Of a DNA stretch of 64,000 nucleotides, positions 53,386 through 61,087 are shown one piece after another. Made by a program: the position numbers and the translations under genes. The stretch comes from Calditrichia bacterium (lineage in GTDB: Bacteria; Calditrichota; Calditrichia; RBG-13-44-9; J075), in NCBI GenBank assembly GCA_028284445.1, contig JANQRS010000014.1, positions 1 through 64,000 of the forward strand. Reading direction: 5' to 3'. How positions within the stretch are numbered: the first letter of the stretch is position 1; each line of letters opens with the position of its first letter. The notes under the pieces are model-generated. The model did not search any database, was not told the origin of the DNA, and worked only from the letters and a program-made list of their open reading frames with translations.

Positions 53386-55578
53386 ATGGGAGCCTTACAG
53401 CGTTTATTGATTCTCGCCATTATTATTTCTGTTAACCTTCATGGTCAGTCCACCTGGATTTGGCAGGCGCCTGACCCGCCTGCCGGTCCCTATGTCGCCA
53501 TTCATTTTGTCGATGCTCAGCGTGGCTGGGCAGCATCGCCCACGGGGCAAATTATCTCCACAAAAAATGGCGGTGAATCCTGGACCTTAATCAGTAGTAA
53601 TCTTGGTTCATTGCGTGACATACATTTTGCCGATTCATTGAACGGCTGGGTGATCGGTTTCTCCGGGCTGATTCGCGTCACCCGTGATGGTGGCGAATCC
53701 TGGTCTATTCAGAACAGTGGTACCGGAACGCGGCTGAAGCATGTGTGTTTTGTCGATTCACAAACGGGCTGGATCGTTGGCGAACCATGGCAGGGACATG
53801 ACGGCATCATTCTTAAGACCAGCGATGGCGGCGAAACCTGGCATGAGCAATACCGCAGCAGCATGCTGTATCCCGGAAACGTTTCCTTTGTTGATTCGCT
53901 GACAGGATGGGTCGGTACTCTGCAAACTGTTGACGGCGGGCTGACCTGGAGCGAGTTGCCAAAGTTGAGTATGTTTTATTTGTACGATTTCATTGATAAC
54001 CAGCAGGGATGGGCGGTTGGAGGGAACGATGCTGATTCAATATGGTACACCACTGATGCTGGCCTCAGTTGGTCTGCCCTCGCTGATAGTCCATCTTCAG
54101 AATTCCTCTATGTAAATACGATAAACTTTATCGATCAGGATTACGGGTGGATAGCGGGTGGAGATGAGGAACTCACGTTTGTTTTGAAGACTGAAAACGG
54201 TGGCATAACCTGGGATAACGAATACCGATCGAGGCAAGGCCAATTGGGAACGGTGTTGTTTCTCGACAGAGATATCGGTTGGGCACCGAGCGCGACCGGA
54301 GCGATGCTACATACCACGGACGGTGGACTTACCTGGCATGATCAATTTTCAGGCGTGCGCGAGCAGATGAGGAGCATCGATATGCACGATTCCCAAGTTG
54401 GGTGGGCGGTTGGACACGATGGTGCAATACTGCACACTATAGATGGAGGAAGCTATTGGAATATTCAATCTGTTCCGGATTCTATAGATTTCGAGAAGGT
54501 ATTTGTTCTTAATCCATCGAGCGCCTGGGCTTTAGGTCATATTAATCTCTCCAGATGGGCATGGCGAAAACCCTACTTGCTGAGAACAAGAACTGCCGGA
54601 AATCAATGGGACATAATACCCTTGCTGGATTATCCTGACATGGAAGACATAAAGTTTGTTACGGATTCCATCGGTTGGGCGCTGCGCAATGAAATTTCCG
54701 AAGTCACCCACCATCGTTTCGGTTTCGTGCTCAAGACAGAAGATGCCGGTGCAACCTGGGTGACGCAATACACCGATTCAATCTCACATTGGCGCTCATT
54801 CGAGTTTGTTGACAAATTAAATGGATGGATTATCGGTCCGACCAAGATTCTGACCACGGCGGATGGTGGTTCTACCTGGACAGAGATATTTGCTGATTTA
54901 ACTGTAAATTTAACTGCGATGGATGTCATAAATGAGAATCTGATTTGGGCAGCACGCGGTAGTTGGTCAGGGCCCAGTCGAATTCTCAAAACAGCAGATG
55001 GTGGGCTCACCTGGAGTGAAAAGGCATGGCAGCATGATGCTTATATCACGGATCTCCAGTTTTTCGATGATATGCATGGCTATGTTCTTGATTTGTTCGG
55101 TAGAATTTATTATACAAATGATGGGGGCGACAGCTGGACAGAGCAGCCGGCGGTGCCGACGAGCTTCCTGAATGATATGGACTTTGTCGCTGCCGATACT
55201 GGCTGGGGCGTTGCAGACTATGGGGCAATTCTGCGCACAAATTCATTGGGAATAGCGCTGGATCTTCAGACGCCGTCAGAGGATAGCCAAAATCCAATTG
55301 ATGGCTTCCAGTTGATGCAAAACTATCCAAATCCGTTCAATCCAAGCACGACGATTCGCTACAGTCTGCCAAAGACCAGCGATGTTCGCTTTGTGATTTT
55401 CAATCTACTCGGTCAGCGTGTTCGTACACTTGTAGATTCCCGGCAAATTGCCGGTGAAAAACAAGTTGTTTGGAATGGCAGAGACGACCACGATACGCCG
55501 GTGACATCGGGCGTATATATCTATCAACTTCGCGCGGGCGATTTTGTCAAGAATAAGAAAATGGTTCTTTTGAAGTAA
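53386..55578 (+). CDS. Secreted Ycf48/BNR-type beta-propeller protein with C-terminal sorting domain
   Basis: A 730-residue exported protein. After a signal peptide (1-20) come about a dozen repeats of the Ycf48/photosystem-assembly type (WAVGHDGAILHTIDGG, ILKTADGGLTWSE), forming one or two propellers to about residue 620. The last 85 residues hold FQLMQNYPNPFNPSTTIRY, then LLGQRVRTLVD and SGVYIYQLRAGDF, a FlgD-like/type A sorting domain associated with type IX secretion and common in Calditrichota, Ignavibacteria and KSB1 genomes. It probably sits on the surface or is released. GGAGAGGG precedes the ATG. It is bracketed by AGCATCA arrays. Confidence 0.9.
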   Translation: MGALQRLLILAIIISVNLHGQSTWIWQAPDPPAGPYVAIHFVDAQRGWAASPTGQIISTKNGGESWTLISSNLGSLRDIHFADSLNGWVIGFSGLIRVTRDGGESWSIQNSGTGTRLKHVCFVDSQTGWIVGEPWQGHDGIILKTSDGGETWHEQYRSSMLYPGNVSFVDSLTGWVGTLQTVDGGLTWSELPKLSMFYLYDFIDNQQGWAVGGNDADSIWYTTDAGLSWSALADSPSSEFLYVNTINFIDQDYGWIAGGDEELTFVLKTENGGITWDNEYRSRQGQLGTVLFLDRDIGWAPSATGAMLHTTDGGLTWHDQFSGVREQMRSIDMHDSQVGWAVGHDGAILHTIDGGSYWNIQSVPDSIDFEKVFVLNPSSAWALGHINLSRWAWRKPYLLRTRTAGNQWDIIPLLDYPDMEDIKFVTDSIGWALRNEISEVTHHRFGFVLKTEDAGATWVTQYTDSISHWRSFEFVDKLNGWIIGPTKILTTADGGSTWTEIFADLTVNLTAMDVINENLIWAARGSWSGPSRILKTADGGLTWSEKAWQHDAYITDLQFFDDMHGYVLDLFGRIYYTNDGGDSWTEQPAVPTSFLNDMDFVAADTGWGVADYGAILRTNSLGIALDLQTPSEDSQNPIDGFQLMQNYPNPFNPSTTIRYSLPKTSDVRFVIFNLLGQRVRTLVDSRQIAGEKQVVWNGRDDHDTPVTSGVYIYQLRAGDFVKNKKMVLLK

Positions 55579-55885
55579 GAATGACAAATGACGAATGTCA
55601 AATGACAAATAACAATTGTCGAATGACAAACGAGCACTGCCTATAGACATCTGTCATTTCTTCTGTGTGCTCTGTGACATAAATTTCTACAAGCATCAAG
55701 CATCAAGCATCAAGCATCAAGCATCAAGCATCAAGCATCAAGCATCAAGCATCAAGCATCAAGCACTCAAAATTAAAAATTCAAAATACGATTCTTTAGC
55801 TGGATCAACCGCTGCAAATTGAAGGCAGACTATTTTTTGGTGATCTAAGACATAAGTCAATCCGATGTTGTATCCGGGAAATTAC
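55579..55885. other. Repeat-rich intergenic region, 307 bp
   Basis: Contains degenerate AATGACA-type repeats (55581-55630), the long AGCATCA array (55692-55768) and an AT-rich stretch before the L,D-transpeptidase gene. No gene is supported; an open frame through the array (HQASSIK repeats) is a repeat artefact. Confidence 0.6.
55692..55768. repeat. Heptamer tandem array, unit AGCATCA (long)
   Basis: Ten perfect AGCATCA copies (55692-55761) and one imperfect copy. The same unit and orientation occur before the secreted propeller gene at 53333-53374. Confidence 0.97.
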
Positions 55886-56653
55886 ATGCGAAGGTCTTTG
55901 CAAATATGCTTCCTGGCTCTGGCGGTCTGTGTTCTGGCCGACGAGCAAACCTTGAGTCGCGAGCAGGATTTTAAGTCGCAACAGAGACGATATCCGAGGG
56001 TGCGGGCCGCATTTGCGGAAAAATACGATTCGCTGACGGTGCATTTCCGCGAGCAATCTTTGCAATACCCGCCATCAGAAATCTTCCTGCGTATTATCAA
56101 GGACGAAAGTGTCCTGGAGCTTTGGGTAGGCGGCGATGAATCGGGCAAGTTATCTTTATTTGAAACCTATCCCATTTGCTATTTTTCAGGGCAGTTGGGA
56201 CCCAAGCGCAAGCAAGGTGACTTACAACTACCGGAAGGACTTTACCATATTGATCGCTTTAATCCGGCCAGCCAATTCCACTTATCACTCGGGATCAATT
56301 ATCCCAACGCTTCGGACCGGATTTTCAGCGATAAGCGTCGCCCCGGTGGCGATATCTTTATTCACGGCGCCTGCGTCAGCATCGGCTGTGCTGCAATGAC
56401 AGATGAACGCATCAAAGAGATTTATATCTTGGCGGTTGAAGCCAGAAATAACGGACAGCGTAAAATACCTGTGTTCATTTATCCGACAAGGATGAACGAA
56501 GCCGGGATGCATAAGCTCGATGAGCTGGCAGGAGAGAATAGCGATCGCCGGGAATTTTGGCAGAACCTCAAAGAGAGTTTTGTCGTATTTGAAAGAGAAC
56601 AACAGGTTCCAAATTGGCGCGTAGATAGTAAGGGACAATACGTAATGAATTGA
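55886..56653 (+). CDS. L,D-transpeptidase (YkuD/YafK type)
   Basis: An exported protein of about 255 residues with a signal peptide (RRSLQICFLALAVCVLA). The YkuD active site is IHGACVSIGCAAMTDE, with the catalytic Cys in SIGC; such enzymes crosslink or modify peptidoglycan or attach proteins to it. The block RIIKDESVLELWV and the layout match the YafK subgroup. The ATG at 55886 gives a proper signal peptide; 55865 is an alternative. The stop codon lies within a long hairpin (56648-56697). Confidence 0.9.
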   Translation: MRRSLQICFLALAVCVLADEQTLSREQDFKSQQRRYPRVRAAFAEKYDSLTVHFREQSLQYPPSEIFLRIIKDESVLELWVGGDESGKLSLFETYPICYFSGQLGPKRKQGDLQLPEGLYHIDRFNPASQFHLSLGINYPNASDRIFSDKRRPGGDIFIHGACVSIGCAAMTDERIKEIYILAVEARNNGQRKIPVFIYPTRMNEAGMHKLDELAGENSDRREFWQNLKESFVVFEREQQVPNWRVDSKGQYVMN

Positions 56654-56697
56654 AGAATGAAGATTGAAAATTAACTTTCAATCTTCATTCTTCAATT
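56648..56697. terminator. 22-bp perfect hairpin over the L,D-transpeptidase stop codon
   Basis: Bases 56648-56669 and 56676-56697 are perfect reverse complements with a 6-nt loop. The stem is AT-rich and composed of GAAGAATGAA-like units found in other spacers here. The TGA at 56651-56653 is inside it. It may end the message, though a GC-rich stem and a T-run are missing. Confidence 0.6.
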
Positions 56698-56825
56698 TTC
56701 AACGATGGGTTTCTGGTATTATTTGGCAATTTTTCTCTCTTTAGAATTGTTACGCTTGCCAAAATAGGGCTTCACGAGCCCGCGAATACAACGCAAAATG
56801 TTTTATCATGTTATAGGAAGTTGAC

Positions 56826-57878
56826 ATGTTTCGAGTTTTCGCAATTGTGGGGGTCATATTTTTTACCTTAGCCGGCATTTCGCAAACTCGCGAAGCAGAA
56901 TTGCCCCGTGAACTATGGGTTCAGGCAAATTATGCCTTGTTAAATCAAGATTACAACGAAGCGCTTGCGCTCTATCAGAGAGTCTTGCGGCATTGTCAGC
57001 GACGGAACGATGTGACCGGAAAAGTGAACGCATTGGAAGCGATTGCTCTGGTTCACAAGAAGCTGGAAAAATTCAGCCGGGCGGATGAATATTGCCAGCA
57101 GGCAATTGCCACCGGTCAGGCTACCTATCGCTCGTATTTCCTATTGGCGCAAATTGCCTATGAAAACCGGCAAAATGTCCGTGAAGCACGCCGCTACTGC
57201 AGCGCCGGCTTGCGCCGCTTTCCAAACAATTCGGATCTACGCAAGTATAGTTCTCGGCTTGGGCGAAGTACGGATGGTCAGGAGTCAGGGAGTGAGGACG
57301 ATTCCCGCCGCTTCCTGAGTGCGCTGGAAATGGAGGTCGTTCGCCAGACCAATATGGCCCGCGCCAACCCCAAAGAATTTGCCAAGCATCTCGAAAATCT
57401 TCGCAAGTATTATTCCGGTTCATTGCTAAAGGTGCCGGGACGCGTCCCGGTTCGCACCAATGAAGGCGTAAAGGCAGTCGATGAAGCTATTCGCTATTTG
57501 AAAAAGGTCAATCCGGTGCCCATTCTATCCGTATCACAAGGTATGTCTAAAGCTGCCAGCGATCATGTTGCTGATCAAAGCAAGTCCGGCGAAACCGGAC
57601 ATCGTGGCGGCGACGGCAGCGAGCCGTTTGAAAGAATGGAGCGCTACGGCAGTTGGCAGGGACTCTCCGGTGAAAATATCGCCTATGGCGACGATGATGC
57701 GCGAATGATTGTGATGCAATTGATCATAGATGATGGCGTACCCAGCCGCGGACATCGTGATAACATATTCAATCCTGAGTTTCGCGTGACAGGTGTTGCT
57801 TTTGGCAGCCATCCCGCATATCGCAACATGTGCGTCATCACCTATGCCAGCGGTTTTAAGGAAGGGAAACAAAAGTAA
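56826..57878 (+). CDS. Secreted TPR and CAP (SCP/PR-1) domain protein
   Basis: A 350-residue exported protein: signal peptide 1-19, three TPR-like helical repeats (about 28-145), an acidic linker, then a CAP domain (about 165-345) with GENIAYGDDDARMIV, the His in ETGHRGGDG and SRGHRDNIFNPEFRVTGVAFG. The CAP fold occurs in secreted proteins of varied roles, including lipid or peptide binding. It is followed by a very strong palindromic terminator. Confidence 0.88.
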   Translation: MFRVFAIVGVIFFTLAGISQTREAELPRELWVQANYALLNQDYNEALALYQRVLRHCQRRNDVTGKVNALEAIALVHKKLEKFSRADEYCQQAIATGQATYRSYFLLAQIAYENRQNVREARRYCSAGLRRFPNNSDLRKYSSRLGRSTDGQESGSEDDSRRFLSALEMEVVRQTNMARANPKEFAKHLENLRKYYSGSLLKVPGRVPVRTNEGVKAVDEAIRYLKKVNPVPILSVSQGMSKAASDHVADQSKSGETGHRGGDGSEPFERMERYGSWQGLSGENIAYGDDDARMIVMQLIIDDGVPSRGHRDNIFNPEFRVTGVAFGSHPAYRNMCVITYASGFKEGKQK

Positions 57879-57896
57879 GCTCGAACTGACGGTGCG

Positions 57897-57957
57897 AAAA
57901 AAATCCCCCCTATATATCCCCCCTGGGGGATATATAGGGGGGATTTTCTTTTACTTG
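57897..57957 (+). terminator. Very stable palindromic terminator
   Basis: A 23-bp perfect palindrome (57900-57922 with 57925-57947) made of C6, TATATAT and C5 blocks, preceded by an A-run and followed by ATTTTCTTTTACTT. It lies 22 bp after the CAP gene stop and separates it from the peroxidase gene. Its symmetry would work in both directions. Confidence 0.9.
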
Positions 57958-58059
57958 TTAGTTGTGCTACGTACAATGAAAGGAGCTTGCGAACTTCTTT
58001 CAATATTGCAGGGAACCGCCCGGTTCAGTATTTTGGGGCATACTAGACCGGAGAATTCT

Positions 58060-58656
58060 ATGCCCTGGATCGAAGTGGTCTCCCTGGAAAAGGCCAGCGG
58101 TTTTTTGAAGAAGCAGTATGATGCCGCCATTAAGCGGGCTGGCCGAATCTGGAATATTGTTAGCATAATGAGCCAGAATCCGCGCGTTATGAAGGCGTCA
58201 ATGGATTTTTACGGTATGCTCATGTTCGGTCCCGGGCCTCTGAGCCGCGGACAGCGCGAGATGTTGGCTGTGGTGGTCTCCGTTTACAATCGCTGTTTGT
58301 ATTGACTGCGCTCTCACGCACACGACCTCCGTGCAGAGGTCGCTGATTTCGGCATTACCAACGAAAAAGAGGCTGATTTGTTTGTTCATCGGATTGCCAG
58401 CGATTGGCGTCTGGCCAGGCTGTCACAAGTCGATCGGGGACTCTGTCGCTATGCCGGGAAACTGACTCTGGAACCCTCGGCTATGACTGAAAGAGATGTG
58501 GAAGAGCTGCGTGAATTAGGCCTGGATGACGCATTAATTCATGACGCAACGCAGGTGATCAGCTATTTTAATTACATCAACCGGGTTGCTGATGCACTTC
58601 ACGTTGAGGTAGAAGACTTTATTCGACCGTGGGAACAGAAAGAGGCCATTCAATAA
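58060..58656 (+). CDS. AhpD-like peroxidase-related protein with probable selenocysteine (CxxU)
   Basis: A 198-residue protein in one uninterrupted frame apart from TGA at 58303-58305 (codon 82). Both sides match the carboxymuconolactone decarboxylase / peroxidase-related family: before it MPWIEVVSLEKA, LMFGPGPLSRGQREMLAVVV and YNRCLY; after it LRSHAHDLRAEVADFG, LTLEPSAMTERDVEELRELG and HDATQVISYFNYINRVADAL. The TGA occupies the second Cys of the CxxC motif (C79, U82). A hairpin begins 17 nt after it. AhpD-like selenoproteins with CxxU are known. GGAG is six bases before the ATG. The alternative is a pseudogene by one point change, but no other damage is present. AhpD-like enzymes reduce peroxides or thiols. 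Confidence 0.82.
58306..58342 (+). promoter_or_regulatory. Candidate bacterial SECIS element
   Basis: After the in-frame TGA, a 7-bp stem (CGACCTC 58323-58329 with GAGGTCG 58336-58342) closes a 6-nt loop CGTGCA. The loop starts 24 nt after the TGA and has G at its second position, which fits the general bacterial SECIS model of a small apical loop with a G in the first two positions and a 16-37 nt spacing. Confidence 0.6.
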
Positions 58657-58663
58657 TCGACAT

Positions 58664-59359
58664 ATGCGGCAAGATCTGAGAAAGAACACAATTTGTATTG
58701 TCGAGGCGGATGCGGATGCCGGCGAATTACTCGGAGAAGTATTCAGTCGCAAAGGATATGATTCCGTTTGTATCGCCAGTAGCTATCTGGAAGCCATCTG
58801 CGCATTTGAACAGCGACGTGATGAGATTTGGCTAATCCTTCTGGATGATTTGTACGTGTCCGGGAAGGTAATTGATTTTCAAGGACCGGAGATCATTTCG
58901 TATTTGAAGGAAACCGCCTGCTTACCAGTCGCGTTGATTTTAATGAGCGCAGCTATGCGTGAAGACCAGCTCGATGGCCTTCAGCATGCTGGAAATGATA
59001 TTGCTCAGATGCATGGCTATTTTCGCAAGCCGTTGCGGCTGGACACCTTGCTCGAAGCGGCAGAGGCGGCAATGCTGAGCATTGCCAATGATCGCGCCGC
59101 AATAGAAACCGCAAATTCACCAGGAGGTGCTATGACCGTTTCAATGGATGCGATTCGTGAAGTGAAGAAAAGCAATGAACAGAGTTGGTTGGCCCTCGAC
59201 GGTGTCACCGCTGTAGGGATCGGGCTACTTTCTAGCGGCCAGGCCGGTATTATTATCAACGTCACTGATGATCCAACTGCCTTTGTGAAGCAGATCCCCG
59301 GTGAAGTCAACGGGGTTGAAATCGAAATCCGCAAAAGCGGTGAAATACGCGCATTCTGA
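58664..59359 (+). CDS. Receiver-like protein with C-terminal extension
   Basis: A 231-residue frame. Residues 8-145 form a response-regulator-like domain (TICIVEADADAGELLGEVF, ILLDDLYV, LILMSAAM and YFRKPLRL), with the acidic pocket only partly conserved. Residues 157-231 are a separate module (GVTAVGIGLLSSGQAGIIINV, VNGVEIEIRKSGEIRAF) like the small GVVGVGIG-type domains near trypsin-like proteases. A strong Shine-Dalgarno within the frame (59122-59129) indicates that the module may also be made alone. It starts 8 bp after the peroxidase gene. Confidence 0.75.
   Translation: MRQDLRKNTICIVEADADAGELLGEVFSRKGYDSVCIASSYLEAICAFEQRRDEIWLILLDDLYVSGKVIDFQGPEIISYLKETACLPVALILMSAAMREDQLDGLQHAGNDIAQMHGYFRKPLRLDTLLEAAEAAMLSIANDRAAIETANSPGGAMTVSMDAIREVKKSNEQSWLALDGVTAVGIGLLSSGQAGIIINVTDDPTAFVKQIPGEVNGVEIEIRKSGEIRAF
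59132..59359 (+). CDS. Possible internally started 75-residue protein
   Basis: Within the receiver-protein frame, AGGAGGTG (59122-59129) lies just upstream of ATG 59132, giving a complete 75-residue version of the GVTAVGIG-type domain. Stand-alone proteins of this size and pattern exist in other bacteria. It is either a second product of the same message or the true gene after a fusion that removed the receiver's stop. Function unknown. Confidence 0.45.
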   Translation: MTVSMDAIREVKKSNEQSWLALDGVTAVGIGLLSSGQAGIIINVTDDPTAFVKQIPGEVNGVEIEIRKSGEIRAF

Positions 59360-59431
59360 TTTTTCCGGTAACATTCTCTCCGAAAATCCGTTCTCTTGAG
59401 ATATCTGACTTACAATCTGCAAGGGGGCATT

Positions 59432-60079
59432 ATGCAACATATCGTAACCAAAATTCTCACATTAATATGTATTATCGGCTCGCTAAGCTTTGCACAGTAT
59501 GATATTGGCATTAACAAAGATATCCGCCTCGACGATGGCGAAGTGAAACGCGGCGGCTTTACCTCTGTTAATGGCAGCGTCTACGTCGGCGAATCCTGTA
59601 AAATTAAAGGCGGTTGCAGCACGGTTAACGGTAAAATTCGTGTTGGCGATAAGTCCGAGGTCGACGGCCTGAACACGGTGAACGGCTCAATTGTTGTTGG
59701 CACTGATGTCGAAATTGGCAATGACGTGAACAGCGTTAACGGCAGTATCGAACTTGGCGAAGGAACCACTGTTGATGGCGATGTCACGACGGTTAACGGC
59801 AGTATCGAACTCGACGCCACAACTGTTGATGAGGATGTGACCACGGTAAATGGCGATGTTGATTTGGTTGACGGATCTGTGGTTCGTGGCGATATCATCA
59901 TTAAAGATACCTGGGGCAGCCGCGATAAGAAACTGCACATCAAAATTCGCCTTGAGGATGACTCTATTGTTAAAGGCGATATTATTAATGAAGATGAAGA
60001 CGTGCGGGTAACTGTTTACTTGTCTGACGGCAGCAAAGTTATGGGCAAGATCGAGAATGCGCGCGTTGTTGAGAATTAA
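59432..60079 (+). CDS. Secreted beta-solenoid (TVNGSI-repeat) protein
   Basis: An exported protein of 215 residues with signal peptide MQHIVTKILTLICIIGSLSF. The body is a run of roughly 20-residue repeats with TVNGSI or SVNGSI (FTSVNGSVYVGES, STVNGKIRVGDK, NTVNGSIVVGTD), predicting a right-handed beta-solenoid like DUF4097 or bactofilin-type adhesin proteins. Function is unknown. ATG 59432 follows AAGGGGG; the upstream ATG at 59396 has no such site. Confidence 0.75.
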   Translation: MQHIVTKILTLICIIGSLSFAQYDIGINKDIRLDDGEVKRGGFTSVNGSVYVGESCKIKGGCSTVNGKIRVGDKSEVDGLNTVNGSIVVGTDVEIGNDVNSVNGSIELGEGTTVDGDVTTVNGSIELDATTVDEDVTTVNGDVDLVDGSVVRGDIIIKDTWGSRDKKLHIKIRLEDDSIVKGDIINEDEDVRVTVYLSDGSKVMGKIENARVVEN

Positions 60080-60131
60080 TTACGCCCGGACTGGCGTCAG
60101 TATTTGAAGAAATGAAAATATTGCTAAATTA

Positions 60132-60155
60132 GGAGTCCACAACTGAAAGGACTCC
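60132..60155 (+). promoter_or_regulatory. Hairpin overlapping the ribosome-binding region of the queuosine-precursor transporter gene
   Basis: GGAGTCC (60132-60138) and GGACTCC (60149-60155) form a 7-bp stem with a 10-nt loop that ends four bases before the TTG start. One arm contains the likely Shine-Dalgarno, so it could hide the start. It does not match a preQ1 riboswitch. Confidence 0.45.
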
Positions 60156-60158
60156 AAT

Positions 60159-60827
60159 TTGGCATATAGAGAAAAAGTTTTTCTAATCCTCTGCGGGATA
60201 TTCTTATCCTCCCTCATAATGGCCAACCTGATTGGCATCACCAAAATCTTCACATTCTTTGGCATCGGCATCCCGGTTGGAATTATTCCTTATCCGGTTA
60301 CCTTTATTGCCACAGATCTGGTCTCGGAATTATACGGACGTAAGCGCGCCAATTTTCTGGTTTGGGTCGGTTTTATCATGAGCATGTTTATGCTGCTGGT
60401 GATGACAATCGGGGCTTACGTACCGGCATATCAACCCTGGTTCGATTCAATCATGGCCAGCGATAATCCCCATGCGGTAGATACATTTGATACAGTCTAC
60501 GGCTATATGATTCGTGGCACCTTCGCTTCGATGATTGCCTACTTGATTGCCCAACTAACCGATGTGCGCCTCTTCCACTTCTGGAAAGACCTTACTAAGG
60601 GCAAACACCTCTGGCTGCGCAACAACGCCTCAACAATGGTCTCGCAAATTGTTGATACCGTCGCGGTTATGCTGATTACTTTTGTCGGCATCATGTCAAT
60701 GGAAGAAATTATCAAGCTGATTATTGCCGGTTACTTGTTTAAGGCTACTTTTGCTCTGATCGATACGCCGTTGATCTATGCGGCTGTTCGATATTTGAGA
60801 CCGAGGGTAGGGGCGGTTGTGGAATGA
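60159..60827 (+). CDS. yhhQ: Queuosine-precursor transporter (YhhQ family)
   Basis: A 222-residue inner-membrane protein with about six helices, of the COG1738/DUF165 family that imports 7-deazaguanine precursors of queuosine. Blocks are ILMAN-like LIMANLIGITKIFTFFGIG, FIATDLVSELYGRKRANFLVW and NNASTMVSQIVDTVAVML. The start codon is TTG. No other que gene is in the window. Confidence 0.9.
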   Translation: MAYREKVFLILCGIFLSSLIMANLIGITKIFTFFGIGIPVGIIPYPVTFIATDLVSELYGRKRANFLVWVGFIMSMFMLLVMTIGAYVPAYQPWFDSIMASDNPHAVDTFDTVYGYMIRGTFASMIAYLIAQLTDVRLFHFWKDLTKGKHLWLRNNASTMVSQIVDTVAVMLITFVGIMSMEEIIKLIIAGYLFKATFALIDTPLIYAAVRYLRPRVGAVVE

Positions 60828-61087
60828 CAAATGACAAATGTCGAATGAACAATGTGGTAAGCGGTTGGCAGGGGCAGCGTTCATCGCTGACCGGCTAACG
60901 GCGTAGCCGGTGCATAGTTCAGCCTCATGTTCGCTTCTTGCGAACCTGGGGAGGGAAATGAGGTATTGACGCATTGAAACATTGACAATTGAAAAATGGT
61001 AGGCAGTGGCGTTGGCAAACGTTGATCGGTCACCGTTGAACGATCAACGATCAACGCAATTATCGCTGCCACCTGCCACTATCTCTT
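60828..61087. other. Repeat-rich spacer between convergent genes
   Basis: Holds AATGACAAATG-type repeats (60826-60852), an 8-bp inverted repeat (60890-60897 with 60904-60911), a 6-bp one (60929-60934 with 60940-60945), GTTGATCG / CGATCAAC at 61021-61028 and 61041-61048 with an extra CGATCAA copy, and GGCAGTGGC-type units on both sides that could form one large cruciform. No gene is supported. Confidence 0.6.

Noticed and set aside
55616..55822. Plus-strand frame with repeated HQASSIK residues
   Set aside because: It is a translation of the AGCATCA array; no start signal and no non-repeat homology.
58306..58377. Frameshift or sequencing error separating two peroxidase fragments
   Set aside because: The two parts are in the same frame and the intervening codons match the family, so a single TGA is the only interruption.
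60080..60158. preQ1 riboswitch before yhhQ
   Set aside because: The C-rich loop and A-rich tail of preQ1-I are missing; only a plain hairpin is visible.
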